From positions 131,777 to 195,776 of the forward strand of contig CAZFSS010000005.1 in NCBI GenBank assembly GCA_964521715.1: a DNA stretch of 64,000 nt. The letters run 5' to 3'. The notes under the pieces were generated by a model, which was given only the letters and a program-made list of their open reading frames with translations, did no database searches and was not told the origin of the DNA. Positions 25,880-34,479 of the stretch are shown here, one piece after another. The first letter of the stretch is position 1; the number at the start of each line of letters is the position of its first letter. A program made the translations under genes and the position numbers. The stretch comes from DAOVRD01 sp964521715 (lineage in GTDB: Bacteria; Planctomycetota; Brocadiia; SM23-32).

Positions 25880-26177
25880 ACACGACCCTCCGAGTGCGCT
25901 CTATCGAGCGCCGGAAGTACGGATTCCGCACGGCGCGCTCCATGACCAGATCAACAGAGCAGCCGAACAGGTCCTCCAGGCCATCCAGGAGGCCGAAGTA
26001 GGCGTCCGCATGTTGTCCGGGCTCAAGGGGCTGGAACTCCACCAGGAAGTCGAGGTCTCTCGGATCGGGCCCCTGGCCTTCCTTCGCGGCCGAACCGAAG
26101 ACCTCGAGGCGACGCACCCGGTAGCGCCGGCACAGATCCTCCAACTCCGTCCGCTTCCGGTCGAGCGATGTTCGCAT
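25869..26177 (-). CDS. Minimal nucleotidyltransferase (MNT/MntA-type antitoxin)
   Basis: 102 residues of the pol-beta nucleotidyltransferase fold. The GS motif is in VFGSAAKEGQG, and the catalytic pair D-x-D is in RDLDFLVEF, followed by a third acidic residue in SVDLVMER. MntA-type antitoxins AMPylate a partner HEPN toxin. GGAGG is seven bases before the ATG and a -10 TATAAT lies close upstream. The HEPN partner downstream is broken, so this is now an orphan antitoxin. The module sits between two copies of the queE 3' end. Confidence 0.88.
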   Translation of the reverse strand: MRTSLDRKRTELEDLCRRYRVRRLEVFGSAAKEGQGPDPRDLDFLVEFQPLEPGQHADAYFGLLDGLEDLFGCSVDLVMERAVRNPYFRRSIERTRRVVYAP

Positions 26178-26195
26178 GGGCAGTCCTCCGCGCCC

Positions 26196-26224
26196 ATTAT
26201 AGCGCAGGCGGGGCCGGCCGTACA
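26196..26224 (-). promoter_or_regulatory. Promoter of the MNT/HEPN module
   Basis: On the minus strand a perfect TATAAT (26201-26196) is preceded after 17 bases by a weak TGTACG. The leader would be about a dozen bases. The promoter lies inside the inserted segment, so the module carries its own expression signal. Confidence 0.5.
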
Positions 26225-26240
26225 GAACCCCCCTGCCGTC

Positions 26241-26309
26241 CCTCCCTCAGACGCCGCGCATCTTCTCCGGCCACAGTATCTTGTGCAACTGAAGCTGGAG
26301 GCGCACGTC
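26241..26309. repeat. 69-bp perfect direct repeat, right copy (true queE 3' end)
   Basis: This copy is the functional end of queE, coding for LQLQLHKILWPEKMRGV and the stop. The duplicate is at 25648-25716. The MNT/HEPN segment (25717-26240) lies between them. Confidence 0.95.
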
Positions 26310-26900
26310 CAGACCGGACGCCAGGATCCACTCCGCCAGCTCCCGCCCCGCAAGGCAGCCATAGGCGGGCGCAAAGAGCAACTCCGGACCTCCGGCCAGG
26401 CCACGTTCCTCAACGAACGCGATGGCCCAGTCGAAGTCCCGCCGGTCCGAGATGACGAACTTCACCTCGTCGGTCGGCCGCAGCAGCGCCAGGTTCCCCG
26501 GCAGCGTCTTGCCGGCCTCGCCGCTGCCCGGGCACTTGACGTCCATGATCTTGACCACGCCGGCCGGCACGGGTCCGAGGTCGACCGTCCCGTTCGTCTC
26601 CAACAGAACCTTGCGCCCGGCGTCCAGCAGACTCGCAGCCAGGGACACCACCCCCTCCGCCTGCACCATCGGCTCGCCGCCGGTGACGCAGACCAGTCGC
26701 GGCCCGAGCCGCTCCACCTCGCGGCGTATCTCAGGCACGGTCAGCCTGATCCCCTCGCCCTCGCGGGCGTACTCCGTGTCGCAGTACGTGCAGCGGAGGT
26801 TGCAGCCCATTGTGCGCACGAAGCTGCACGGCAGGCCCGCGTAGGAGCTCTCGCCCTGGATGCTCTTGAAGATCTCGCTGATGGCCAGCGCCGGCTCCAT
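26247..26900 (-). CDS. queE: 7-carboxy-7-deazaguanine synthase (radical SAM)
   Basis: Converts 6-carboxytetrahydropterin to 7-carboxy-7-deazaguanine in queuosine/preQ0 synthesis. The 217 residues have the Cx3Cx2C cluster at C33, C37 and C40 (GCNLRCTYC), preceded by SEIFKSIQGES and followed by VCVTGGEPMVQ, as in QueE. The C-terminal LHKILWP is also characteristic. The ATG at 26900 with GAGGAGG is chosen; the longer frame to 27032 runs into the upstream gene. The start is 14 bases after the AddB-like stop, so co-transcription is likely. Other queuosine genes are not in the window. The 3' end is duplicated. Confidence 0.92.
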   Translation of the reverse strand: MEPALAISEIFKSIQGESSYAGLPCSFVRTMGCNLRCTYCDTEYAREGEGIRLTVPEIRREVERLGPRLVCVTGGEPMVQAEGVVSLAASLLDAGRKVLLETNGTVDLGPVPAGVVKIMDVKCPGSGEAGKTLPGNLALLRPTDEVKFVISDRRDFDWAIAFVEERGLAGGPELLFAPAYGCLAGRELAEWILASGLDVRLQLQLHKILWPEKMRGV

Positions 26901-26914
26901 GCCGCGCAGCCTCC

Positions 26915-29900
26915 TCACTCTATGTCCCGCAATTCGCTCAGGCGTCCGGCGTCCGGATCGCTCTGCTTCATCTCCGCAAGGGCCAGGCGGGCGGCGCCGC
27001 AGGCAATGGCGTAAGGGCAAAGGCCGCCGCAATGACCGTGCCTGTCGGACCTGTCGGCCGGCAGCGGGAAGAAGTTCCCGGCGGCGATCCCCTCCAGCAC
27101 GAGCCGGACGGCCTTGCGGAAATCCTCCAGCCGTTCCTTCAGGGAGGCCAGCGTGAACTCCGGCACATCCTTCGGTTCGGACACCAGCAGGTAGAGGGCC
27201 GAGCCCGAATCGGCGGACATGATGCCGGCGGCCGCCAGCAGGTAGATGGGCAACTGGAGCTGCCTCCCCCCGAGCAACGAATCCACCTTCAGCCCTTGCC
27301 CCTTCCCGGTCTTGTAGTCCACGACCTGGAGCCCGCCGTCAGGCAGCGTGTCCACGCGGTCGATGCGGCCCCGGAATCCGACGCTCACGCCCTGCCCGAG
27401 GCCGAGCGAGCAGGCCCTCGGCTCCGCCCCAAACTCGTACTCGAAGAACTCCGGCGCCGCCTCGCAATGGGACCGGCCCTCATGGATCAGCAGGCTTCGC
27501 AACTCGTCAAGGGTCCTCTCGCGCTCGGCGATCCAGGTGGCCGGGCGGTTCTCCGCGTGGATCCGCCCCAGCCTGTCCAGCACCACGGAGGCCCTGCGCA
27601 CGAGATCATCGACGTCGGCCGACGACAGATCGCCGAGCCGGCGCCCCTTCAGTCGTTCCTCGTAGAGGTCCCGCAGCAACCCGTGCACCAGCAGCCCCCG
27701 CTCCCTCGGGGGAAGCTGAAGCTCCTCCGACGGCGCCTCTATCTCGGAGACGGCCAGAACGTAAGTCAGGAAGTACTCAAAGGGACACTGGGCATAAGTC
27801 TCGAATCGAGTTGGACTTACGGCGGAGCCGAAGCGGCTGTGCTTCTCCCGGAGGCACCCCAGCAGGTCGCCCGCCCGGACCTTGCCGTCATAGGGACCGA
27901 AGTCACGCCGGCCCCAGCGCGCACGGTCCATCTGCACCGCGCGAGAGAAGGACTCCGAAACCGCCCTCATGTAACCGACCCGCCGCCCGCCCGGTCCGCC
28001 GCCCGCGAACACCGCGCCGTCGTACTCCACCTCATCGAGAGCCAGAGCCAACTCCGCCGGCTCGCGGGCAGCGCGATTGAGCCGAACGTTCCGCATCAGC
28101 CCCGCCTCGATCCCCCGGGCGGGCGAGCCCGCGCCCAGTGCCGCACAGGCTTCCGCCAAGAAGCGGGACGGCATCCTGGGCCGCCCCGTGTCCTGCTCGA
28201 GCCGGGGATAGGTCAGCACGATCTGCCTCCGCGCCGAGCCGAGCGCAATGCGGAAAAGATAGCGCTCCTCGGCGGGACGGTGCCGCTGCAGCGGCAGCTC
28301 CCCGCACCCGAGAGGCTCCGCGACCTCGTTCAGCGCGTCGCGGTCCAGCTCGGTCACAAGCGACTGCTCGGGGATGTGGCGCGGGAATCCCTTCTCCACC
28401 AGGCCGGGAACGACGACCACGTCGAACGTGGCCCCGCGCGCCGCCATGATGCTTGACACGGCGACGCCGACGTGCTGAAAGCGCTCGCGCCTCAGGCTCT
28501 CACGCGCGAGGCGCCTTCCCAGCAACCACCGCGCCCGGGCGGCGTCGGCCGGCGCGCGCGTCACGTCCAGGCGAGCCAGCTCGCCAACGGCCTCAAGCAC
28601 CGCCTCCCTGCCCTCGTCGTCGGCGGGCGTAAGCCGGTCCACGAGAGGGCCGAGCCGGCCGGCAAGGTCGGCCCAACTGCGTGCCGAGGCCAGAAGCGCG
28701 ATGTCCTGGAACAGTTCCCCGAGCAGGCCCACAGCCGTCGTGCATAGTTCGGCGTCGCGCGCGCAGGCGCGGCGCTCGCCTTCGTCCTCCGCTTTGTCCG
28801 CCTCTCGCCGGAGTTGCTCGGCGCGGGCCAGCAGGCGCAGCCTCCACGTGTCGCGCCCCTTCAGGACGCCGGCCTGCCGCGTGAGGCGGTCCAGCAAACT
28901 GGCGGAGAGGCCGGCGGGCCAGTTCAGCTCCGCCAGCCCCAGCAGGTCCAGGACGCTCTCCCGTTCCAGGTCGCCCACGGCGAGGTCGAGCAGGGATAAG
29001 GCGATCCGCCCCGCCGCCGTGTCGGCCGGCGGCAGGCCTTCGCGCACGTAAGACCGAACGCCGCCGCGCCCCAGGGCCTCGGCAAGCAGTCCCACCGTCT
29101 CCCCCCCGCTCCGCAGAAGCACTCCGCAACTCGTCCGCCCGTCGGGCCGCAGAGCCGAACGCAGGATCTCCCGGACCACCTCCTCGGCCTCGGACACCTC
29201 GCCCGGACAGCTCACGATGCGCACGCTGCCGTCCGGGGCGGAGCCCGAGGCGCAGCCCGGCACGGAGCGCGGCGCGGCGCCATCACTGCCGGGCTGCCGG
29301 TCGGCCGAACCGAGGCCGCCCCGGAACATACACCGCACCAGGCGGTCGAGGTCCGACCCGCCGTACGGCGGGCGCGCCACGGCCTCCACCTCGGCCGCGC
29401 CGAACTCCCGGCGAAGCCACCGGACGGCCCGATCCGCGTACTCGAACCCCGGCGCCGGCGCGCCGTCCTCCTCTTCCCAGAGGACGAAGGCCAGGCACTC
29501 CCCCGCCAGCGACGCGAGCCGGCCGACAAGCCTTGCCTGGGCCGGCGCGAGATCGTAGAAGCCGTAGACGAACAGCACGTCGGCGTGCTCCGAGGGCTCG
29601 ATATCCTCCCGGCCGGCGACCTGGACCAGGTCGTCGTCGTCGAAGAGGCCCTCCTGGGCCTTCCAACTGCGCAGCCCGTTCCAAAGCTCGGCCAGCTCCC
29701 TCAGCCGCCGCGCGGCCCCAGGGTCCCTGAACCGCGCCCTCTTCGCCGCCTCCCGAAGCGCCGCAGGCGTCCAGAGACAGTTCTCCAGGAGCTGGACCGC
29801 ATGCCCGACGGCTGCCGCGCCGTTGGTGAACCGCCGGAAGAACTCGAAGTACGAACCGTCCGGCACCGCCCCGATCAGCCGCTGGAGGACGAGTTCCTCC

Positions 29901-30169
29901 GCTCCGGCGGGCATGGGCCGACTGCCGCGCGCCGCCAGCCCCGGCAGCGCCATTCGCCGCGCCGCGTCCTTCAGCGTGAGGAACTGCACGCCCATGATCC
30001 CGCCGAGCCGTCGCGCCACCCGGCGCCGCAGGTGCAGGGCCAGCAGGTTCGTGGGCACGAGCACCCAGACGCGTCGGGCCGGCTGCCGCGCAACCTGCGC
30101 CAGCTCCGACGCAAACGCGTCCTCCAGCGCCGCATACCTGGCGGAACCGATGATCCTGCCTTCAGCCAA
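26915..30169 (-). CDS. AddB/RecB-like PD-(D/E)XK nuclease with inactive helicase-like region
   Basis: About 1,084 residues. The N-terminal and central parts resemble the degenerate helicase of AddB (VLVPTNLLALHLRRR, LFVYGFYDLAPAQ, VVVVPGLVEKGFPRH). The C-terminus is a RecB-family nuclease: FETYAQCPFEYFLTYV, GRIDRVDTLPDGGLQVVDYKTGK, then GHCGGLCPYAIAC. The Cys residues before and after the nuclease fit the iron-sulfur staple of AddB. Such proteins process double-strand break ends for recombination. No AddA is next to it. A TTG at 30169, 41 bases after a good promoter, is chosen; the frame's earlier ATG (30646) lies inside the divergent dprA gene. Confidence 0.82.
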   Translation of the reverse strand: MAEGRIIGSARYAALEDAFASELAQVARQPARRVWVLVPTNLLALHLRRRVARRLGGIMGVQFLTLKDAARRMALPGLAARGSRPMPAGAEELVLQRLIGAVPDGSYFEFFRRFTNGAAAVGHAVQLLENCLWTPAALREAAKRARFRDPGAARRLRELAELWNGLRSWKAQEGLFDDDDLVQVAGREDIEPSEHADVLFVYGFYDLAPAQARLVGRLASLAGECLAFVLWEEEDGAPAPGFEYADRAVRWLRREFGAAEVEAVARPPYGGSDLDRLVRCMFRGGLGSADRQPGSDGAAPRSVPGCASGSAPDGSVRIVSCPGEVSEAEEVVREILRSALRPDGRTSCGVLLRSGGETVGLLAEALGRGGVRSYVREGLPPADTAAGRIALSLLDLAVGDLERESVLDLLGLAELNWPAGLSASLLDRLTRQAGVLKGRDTWRLRLLARAEQLRREADKAEDEGERRACARDAELCTTAVGLLGELFQDIALLASARSWADLAGRLGPLVDRLTPADDEGREAVLEAVGELARLDVTRAPADAARARWLLGRRLARESLRRERFQHVGVAVSSIMAARGATFDVVVVPGLVEKGFPRHIPEQSLVTELDRDALNEVAEPLGCGELPLQRHRPAEERYLFRIALGSARRQIVLTYPRLEQDTGRPRMPSRFLAEACAALGAGSPARGIEAGLMRNVRLNRAAREPAELALALDEVEYDGAVFAGGGPGGRRVGYMRAVSESFSRAVQMDRARWGRRDFGPYDGKVRAGDLLGCLREKHSRFGSAVSPTRFETYAQCPFEYFLTYVLAVSEIEAPSEELQLPPRERGLLVHGLLRDLYEERLKGRRLGDLSSADVDDLVRRASVVLDRLGRIHAENRPATWIAERERTLDELRSLLIHEGRSHCEAAPEFFEYEFGAEPRACSLGLGQGVSVGFRGRIDRVDTLPDGGLQVVDYKTGKGQGLKVDSLLGGRQLQLPIYLLAAAGIMSADSGSALYLLVSEPKDVPEFTLASLKERLEDFRKAVRLVLEGIAAGNFFPLPADRSDRHGHCGGLCPYAIACGAARLALAEMKQSDPDAGRLSELRDIE

Positions 30170-30209
30170 GCCGCGCCTCGAGTCCGGACGTGTCAGGGGA
30201 TGCGCAGCC

Positions 30210-30238
30210 AGTATAGTGAGGTCCGACGACACCTGCAA
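30210..30238 (-). promoter_or_regulatory. Promoter of the AddB-like/queE transcript
   Basis: On the minus strand TTGCAG (30238-30233) and TATACT (30215-30210) are separated by 17 bases. The start of transcription near 30203 excludes the in-frame GTG at 30232 and supports the TTG start at 30169. Confidence 0.65.
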
Positions 30239-30443
30239 TCGGCGCCGCGCCCGCCAAGCGTCAGCGGGCGCGGCCCGGCCATCAGGGGACGGACTCGACG
30301 GGCGGCGGGACGGGCCGTCTGCCCGGGCGTCCGCCTTGCCTTGCGCGGCCGGTGCGCCATCGTCAATAATGGCGTGCCTCACTGGCAATGGCGCGGCGCA
30401 AGCGGCGCTGCTCGTTGTCCAACGCCGGCCTTTCAGGCATGCC

Positions 30444-31622
30444 ATGAACGAACGCGAAGAAGAAGCGCTTGCCGTGCTGAAACTCGACACGTGCGAAGGT
30501 GTCAGCAGCAGGACGATCTTCGCGCTCGTGGAGCACTTCGGGTCCGCCCGCGCAGCGCTGGAGGCCGCCGCCGCGGAACTGGCGAAGGTGGAGGGCCTGA
30601 CGCCGGATGGAGCCCGCGCCGTCCGGCGCGGCCCGGACGAAGGCAAGCTCGCCCACGAGCTCGATCTGATGGAGAAGTTCAGGACGCGGCTCGTGCCGTT
30701 CTTCGCCGAAGATTACCCGCCGCCGCTCAAGCACCTGGAAAGGGAGGCGCCGGCGCTGCTTCGCGTGCGCGGCGAGTACCGGCGCGAGGATCAACTGGCC
30801 GTCGCCATAGTCGGGTCCCGCCGGTGCAGCGTTTACGGCCGGCAGCAGGCCTCCCGCCTGGCGGCCGACCTGGCCAGCATGGGGTTCACGATAGTGAGCG
30901 GGATGGCCGACGGCATCGACTCGGCGGGTCATCGCGGGGCCCTGGTGGCCAGGGGGCGGACGCTTGCAGTGCTCGGATGCGGCCTTGCCCGCGAGCTGGG
31001 CAGCGCCGAGCCGGAGCTGGCGCTCCAGATAGCGGAGAGCGGCGCCCTCATCAGCGAACTGCCCATGGAGACCCCGTCGCGGCCGGGGAACTTCCCCCCG
31101 CGCAACCGGCTCATCAGCGGGCTTTGCCTGGGCGTCGTCGTGGTGGAGGCGGCCAGCAGGAGCGGCAGCTTGATCACCGCCCGCTGCGCCGGCGAGCAGG
31201 GCCGCGCCGTCTTCGCCGTGCCCGGCAGCATCGACAGCCCGACCAGCCGCGGCTGCCACATGCTCATACGCGACGGCGCCGTGCTGGTCGAGAACGCCCG
31301 TGACGTCGTGGAAGGGCTCGGCCCGCTCAGCGAGCCGATCGAGCTGCCCCCGCGCGATCAGGGCGAGGGCGAGGCCCTGGCGACGTCCGTGGACGACGCG
31401 CGCGTTCTGTCCCTAAATGACCGAGAGAAAGGCATTTATGACCTGCTCGGCGCCTCCCCCCTCCACATCGACGAGGTCGTGGCGCAGACGGAGCTGGCGC
31501 CCTCCATCGTCTCCAGCACGCTGCTGACGCTGGAGATCCGCGGGCTGATCCAGCAGCTCGCCGGCCAGCGCTACGTACGCAGGCAAGGGGCGGCGGGGCA
31601 CCGCGATGGAGCGCCTCCTTGA
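30444..31622 (+). CDS. dprA: DNA-processing protein DprA
   Basis: 392 residues. DprA loads RecA onto incoming single-stranded DNA during transformation. The Rossmann core is clear: VAIVGSRRCSVYGRQQASRLA, VSGMADGIDSAGHRGAL, LGCGL, ETPSRPGNFPPRNRLISGL, VVEAASRSGSLITARCA and PGSIDSPTSRGCHMLIRDGA. A helical N-terminal segment (residues 1-80) precedes it, and a C-terminal winged-helix domain ends the protein (HIDEVVAQTELAPSIVSSTLLTLEIRGLI). The ATG at 30444 begins the conserved region; the frame extends upstream without family similarity. It diverges from the AddB-like gene. Other competence genes are not in the window. Confidence 0.95.
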   Translation: MNEREEEALAVLKLDTCEGVSSRTIFALVEHFGSARAALEAAAAELAKVEGLTPDGARAVRRGPDEGKLAHELDLMEKFRTRLVPFFAEDYPPPLKHLEREAPALLRVRGEYRREDQLAVAIVGSRRCSVYGRQQASRLAADLASMGFTIVSGMADGIDSAGHRGALVARGRTLAVLGCGLARELGSAEPELALQIAESGALISELPMETPSRPGNFPPRNRLISGLCLGVVVVEAASRSGSLITARCAGEQGRAVFAVPGSIDSPTSRGCHMLIRDGAVLVENARDVVEGLGPLSEPIELPPRDQGEGEALATSVDDARVLSLNDREKGIYDLLGASPLHIDEVVAQTELAPSIVSSTLLTLEIRGLIQQLAGQRYVRRQGAAGHRDGAPP

Positions 31623-31682
31623 CACTCCGGCGAACGAACTGCTCAAATGGAACGATCCACTCCCGAGGAGCAGAGGCAGGCA

Positions 31683-31973
31683 ATGGGCCAACCATCCGAT
31701 GCGCAGTCCGCGCTGGAATCCCTCGTGGGCGATGAGGTCGTCGTGGACGTGAAGGCGCCCTTCGTCTACATCGGCCTGCTGCACGCAGTCGGCTTCGACG
31801 CCCTCGTGCTGGCCGATGCGGACGTGCACCCGTGCGACGATTCCCAGAGCACGCGCGAGTTCTACGTGCTGGAAACGAAGAAGAACGGCATCCGCGCCAA
31901 CCGCCGCCTCGTCCACGTGATGCGCAGCGAGATCGTCAGCGTCTCCCGCCTGGCGGACATCGTGGACTACTGA
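31683..31973 (+). CDS. Conserved small protein, function unknown
   Basis: 96 residues with no family recognised for certain. The predicted fold is mostly beta: VVVDVKAPFVYIGLL, FDALVLADADVHPCDD, EFYVLETKKNG, RRLVHVMRSEIVSVSRL. This resembles small barrel (Sm/LSM-like) proteins, but that is only a structural impression. The ATG at 31683 is chosen because GAGGAG and AGGCAGG precede it; an upstream ATG at 31647 has no ribosome-binding site. It may be co-transcribed with dprA, 60 bases upstream. The 3' end overlaps the convergent pseudokinase gene by 7 bases. Confidence 0.75.
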   Translation: MGQPSDAQSALESLVGDEVVVDVKAPFVYIGLLHAVGFDALVLADADVHPCDDSQSTREFYVLETKKNGIRANRRLVHVMRSEIVSVSRLADIVDY

Positions 31974-34156
31974 GCCGATCCGCCCAGAAGCTCCTCCGCA
32001 TGCCTGGTCAGCCGGTAGACGCATTCCCGCCCGGGCGCCATCTCTTTGTACTCGTCGACGAACGCCCGGGCGGCCGCCGCGTCGCGCCGCGCCAGCAGGT
32101 CAACGCACGCGAACGCGGCGGGCAGGTAACCGGGATCGGCACGGACCGCCCGCCGGAAGGAGAGCGCCGCCTCCTCGCGCTGCCCTGCTGAATGCAGGCG
32201 CCACAATCCCAGCAGGAAGTAACCCCTCGCCGAATCCGGACTGCGCGCCAGGAATCTCCCGAACTGCCCCTCGACCTCATCTGCATCCCCGCCAGCCATG
32301 GCGGCCAATACGCCGGCAAGCCCCGCCATCTCCGGAGGCAGGCCCTCCGCCGGAAGCCCGGCGGCGCCCGAAAGCGTCCCGCCCTCTTGCGCCTCATGGA
32401 CGGCCGTGTAGAAGGCCGAAAGCACCTGGAAGGGCGGCGTGCCGGGCGCCGCGTCCAGGGCGCGCTGGATGGACGCGACCGCCTCCGGCCACCTGCCCTG
32501 CCTCTCCATGCGGAGGGCATCGGCCGCCGCCGACCACGCGCCCAGGCCCTGCCCAGCCGCGGCGAGGGCGTCCTCCGGGAGCGGCTCCCGTCCCAGTCGC
32601 CCGGCGACGGCGATGAGCAGCTCCCGCAGCGCGCCGGCCAGCGGGGCGGCGTCGCCTTCGCGGTCCTGCGGCACGGTGCACTCCGCGCGGACGGACCAGG
32701 GCTCATCGCGGCTGCTGGCGAACACGAACGTCCAGCGCCGCCGCTCGAGGCCAGGCGCATGCTCGGCTACCAGCAGGCAGTTGGCACCCACGTCCTGGCG
32801 CACTTGCAGGACGTCACGCCCGGCCGCCTGCAGCTCAGCCGTCTGAGCAGGATCCACAACCTGGAGTTCCGGGTAGAAGGCCAATCCGTAGGCGATGAGG
32901 GCCGCCAGCCCGTCGGCCATCCAGGGGGGCAGCGGGTCCGCCGCAACGGGATCGGCCTCCCGGACCAGCACGGCCACGCGGGGCGGCAGGCCGGCCTGCG
33001 CCTCGCGCGCAGCCGCCTTCTTGTCCTGGTGCTGCTTGTAGAGGAACCCGAGAGGGATGACGGCCAGCGCGAACAGGAACACCGCGGCCGCCCACCACAG
33101 CGCCGTCCACTTGGCACCCCCCTCGGCCCGCCCGGCAGAGACGGAGGCGCGCACGGGCCGGATCTTGTGCCCGCGGCTCATCTCGACCGCGCACTCCCGC
33201 AGTTCGTCCAGCGCCGCTTCCGGGCCGGGCGGCCGGCCAGCCGGGTCCCCCGCCATAAGGCGGGCCACGAAGCGCGACATCTCCGCCGGCACGTCCGGGG
33301 CCCGGTGCGAGAGGCTCGGCGCCGGCTCCTCCAGCCGCCGGCGCATGACCTCCCGGGCGTCCGCGCCCTCGTGCGGCACGCGCCCGCAGACCATCTCGTA
33401 CGCGGTGACCCCCAGCGAGTAGAGGTCGGAGCGGACGTCGGCCAGGCGTCCGTCGAGTGCGCGTTCGGGCGCAATGTAGAGGGCCGGGCCGCCGACGGCG
33501 CCGTCCTCAGCGACGGTCAGCCGGTTCAGCTCCTGCGGCCTCAAGGTCGTGCCCAGATGGTCGAGCCTGGCGGCGCCGTCGTAGTCGAGCAACACGCCCT
33601 CCGGCGTCACGTTGCCGTGGAAGGCGCCGACGCCCTCGACCGCAGCCAGACCCCGCAGGATCTCCTCCATCAGCGTCAGGGCCCGGTTCAGGTCGATCCG
33701 TCCCGTCCTTCGAAGCAGCGAGCGCAGGTCGGCGGGCGGGCATTCGGTGACGATGTAGTAGCAATCGGCCAGGCGCCCGAGGTCCAGCACCGTCACGACG
33801 TAAAGGCTTTGGATCTCGCGTGTCAGGGCAGCCTGCCGGAAGAGGCGCCGCACGTAGTCGGGGTTCTCGTGCGCGAACGCCTCCGTGAACACCTCGGTCC
33901 TCACGTGGCCGCGCAGCCCCGGGTGGTAAGCCCGGTAGACGCGACGGGTCGGCGTCACGGACAGCAGCTTTGTGAGCCTGGCGCCGCCGACGGTGCGTCC
34001 CCTGAAAGGATCCTTCGGGCGGCGGATCCGGGCCTCTGGAGCCCCTGGGCCGAGGGGACCGCCACACGCGGCGCAGAACAGCTCCATGCCCTCCGAGGGC
34101 GCCCCTGGAGCGTAAGAACGGCCGCAGTGCCGGCAGTACAGGCGGTCGCTCGCCAT
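31967..34156 (-). CDS. Zinc-ribbon transmembrane Ser/Thr pseudokinase with TPR-like tail
   Basis: About 729 residues. An N-terminal zinc ribbon (CRHCGRSY and CAACGGPL) leads into a protein-kinase-like domain. The catalytic features are gone. The Gly-rich loop is absent, the VAIK-like strand has no lysine (HVRTEVFTEAF), HRD is FHGN and DFG is replaced by DHLG. The structural APE (YIAPERAL) and subdomain IX (DVRSDLYSLGVTAYEMVCG) remain. One transmembrane helix follows (ALWWAAAVFLFALAVIPLGF). The outer part holds a region that may bind ligands and TPR-like helices (YFLLGLWRLHSAGQREEAAL). A non-catalytic signalling or scaffold protein is inferred. The start is ATG 34156. Confidence 0.85.
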   Translation of the reverse strand: MASDRLYCRHCGRSYAPGAPSEGMELFCAACGGPLGPGAPEARIRRPKDPFRGRTVGGARLTKLLSVTPTRRVYRAYHPGLRGHVRTEVFTEAFAHENPDYVRRLFRQAALTREIQSLYVVTVLDLGRLADCYYIVTECPPADLRSLLRRTGRIDLNRALTLMEEILRGLAAVEGVGAFHGNVTPEGVLLDYDGAARLDHLGTTLRPQELNRLTVAEDGAVGGPALYIAPERALDGRLADVRSDLYSLGVTAYEMVCGRVPHEGADAREVMRRRLEEPAPSLSHRAPDVPAEMSRFVARLMAGDPAGRPPGPEAALDELRECAVEMSRGHKIRPVRASVSAGRAEGGAKWTALWWAAAVFLFALAVIPLGFLYKQHQDKKAAAREAQAGLPPRVAVLVREADPVAADPLPPWMADGLAALIAYGLAFYPELQVVDPAQTAELQAAGRDVLQVRQDVGANCLLVAEHAPGLERRRWTFVFASSRDEPWSVRAECTVPQDREGDAAPLAGALRELLIAVAGRLGREPLPEDALAAAGQGLGAWSAAADALRMERQGRWPEAVASIQRALDAAPGTPPFQVLSAFYTAVHEAQEGGTLSGAAGLPAEGLPPEMAGLAGVLAAMAGGDADEVEGQFGRFLARSPDSARGYFLLGLWRLHSAGQREEAALSFRRAVRADPGYLPAAFACVDLLARRDAAAARAFVDEYKEMAPGRECVYRLTRHAEELLGGSAQ

Positions 34157-34275
34157 GCGGGCGAGTCTAACCCAAAGCCGCCGGGCGGGCAACCAGGCGG
34201 AGTGTCAAAGTGACAGGCCGCGCGAGGCGGGGCAGGGGCGCCCTTGCCAGATTGACAGCCGCCCCCGTTGCCGCC

Positions 34276-34293
34276 GGGCCTTACAGAAGGCCC
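34276..34293. repeat. Inverted repeat upstream of groES
   Basis: GGGCCTT and AAGGCCC flank a four-base ACAG loop. No T-run follows directly. The 34157-34479 region also contains a TGTCA-AAG-TGACA inverted repeat at 34203-34215 and the groES leader. No CIRCE (TTAGCACTC/GAGTGCTAA) element is present. Confidence 0.5.
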
Positions 34294-34300
34294 GATTGCA

Positions 34301-34329
34301 TTTTACCGGCGCGCGGAATAGTGTAGAAT
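34301..34329 (+). promoter_or_regulatory. Weak candidate promoter of groES-groEL
   Basis: TAGAAT at 34324-34329 is a good -10. The matching hexamer 17 bases upstream, TTTTAC, is poor. The leader to the groES start would be about 145 bases. No heat-shock sigma32-like sequence was seen. Confidence 0.35.
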
Positions 34330-34479
34330 AGGAGTTTCCCGGCTACGCCGGCTGAGGGCGCCGCGGACCGGCATTTTGTTTGCGAGATCGAGTCCCTGCC
34401 GGCGCGCTGAGGGCACGGCGTCTTCCGATTTCAAGAGAGCACTGTCGGCCCTACCGAACACATGAGGGAGGTTCAGACC

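Noticed and set aside
25719..27014. 431-codon plus-strand frame across the MNT/HEPN and queE region
   Set aside because: It runs antisense to well-recognised MNT and QueE proteins and contains the duplicated sequence by chance of frame. No domain is seen.
30170..30646. N-terminal extension of the AddB-like protein
   Set aside because: The extension overlaps the start of dprA and its promoter region, and it is low-complexity Arg/Ala/Ser sequence.
34276..34293. Hairpin as a terminator
   Set aside because: No T-run follows it on either strand, and no gene ends close by in the right orientation.
34157..34479. CIRCE/HrcA operator upstream of groES
   Set aside because: No TTAGCACTC-N9-GAGTGCTAA or near match was found. 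The GGGCCTT/AAGGCCC hairpin is different in sequence and position.
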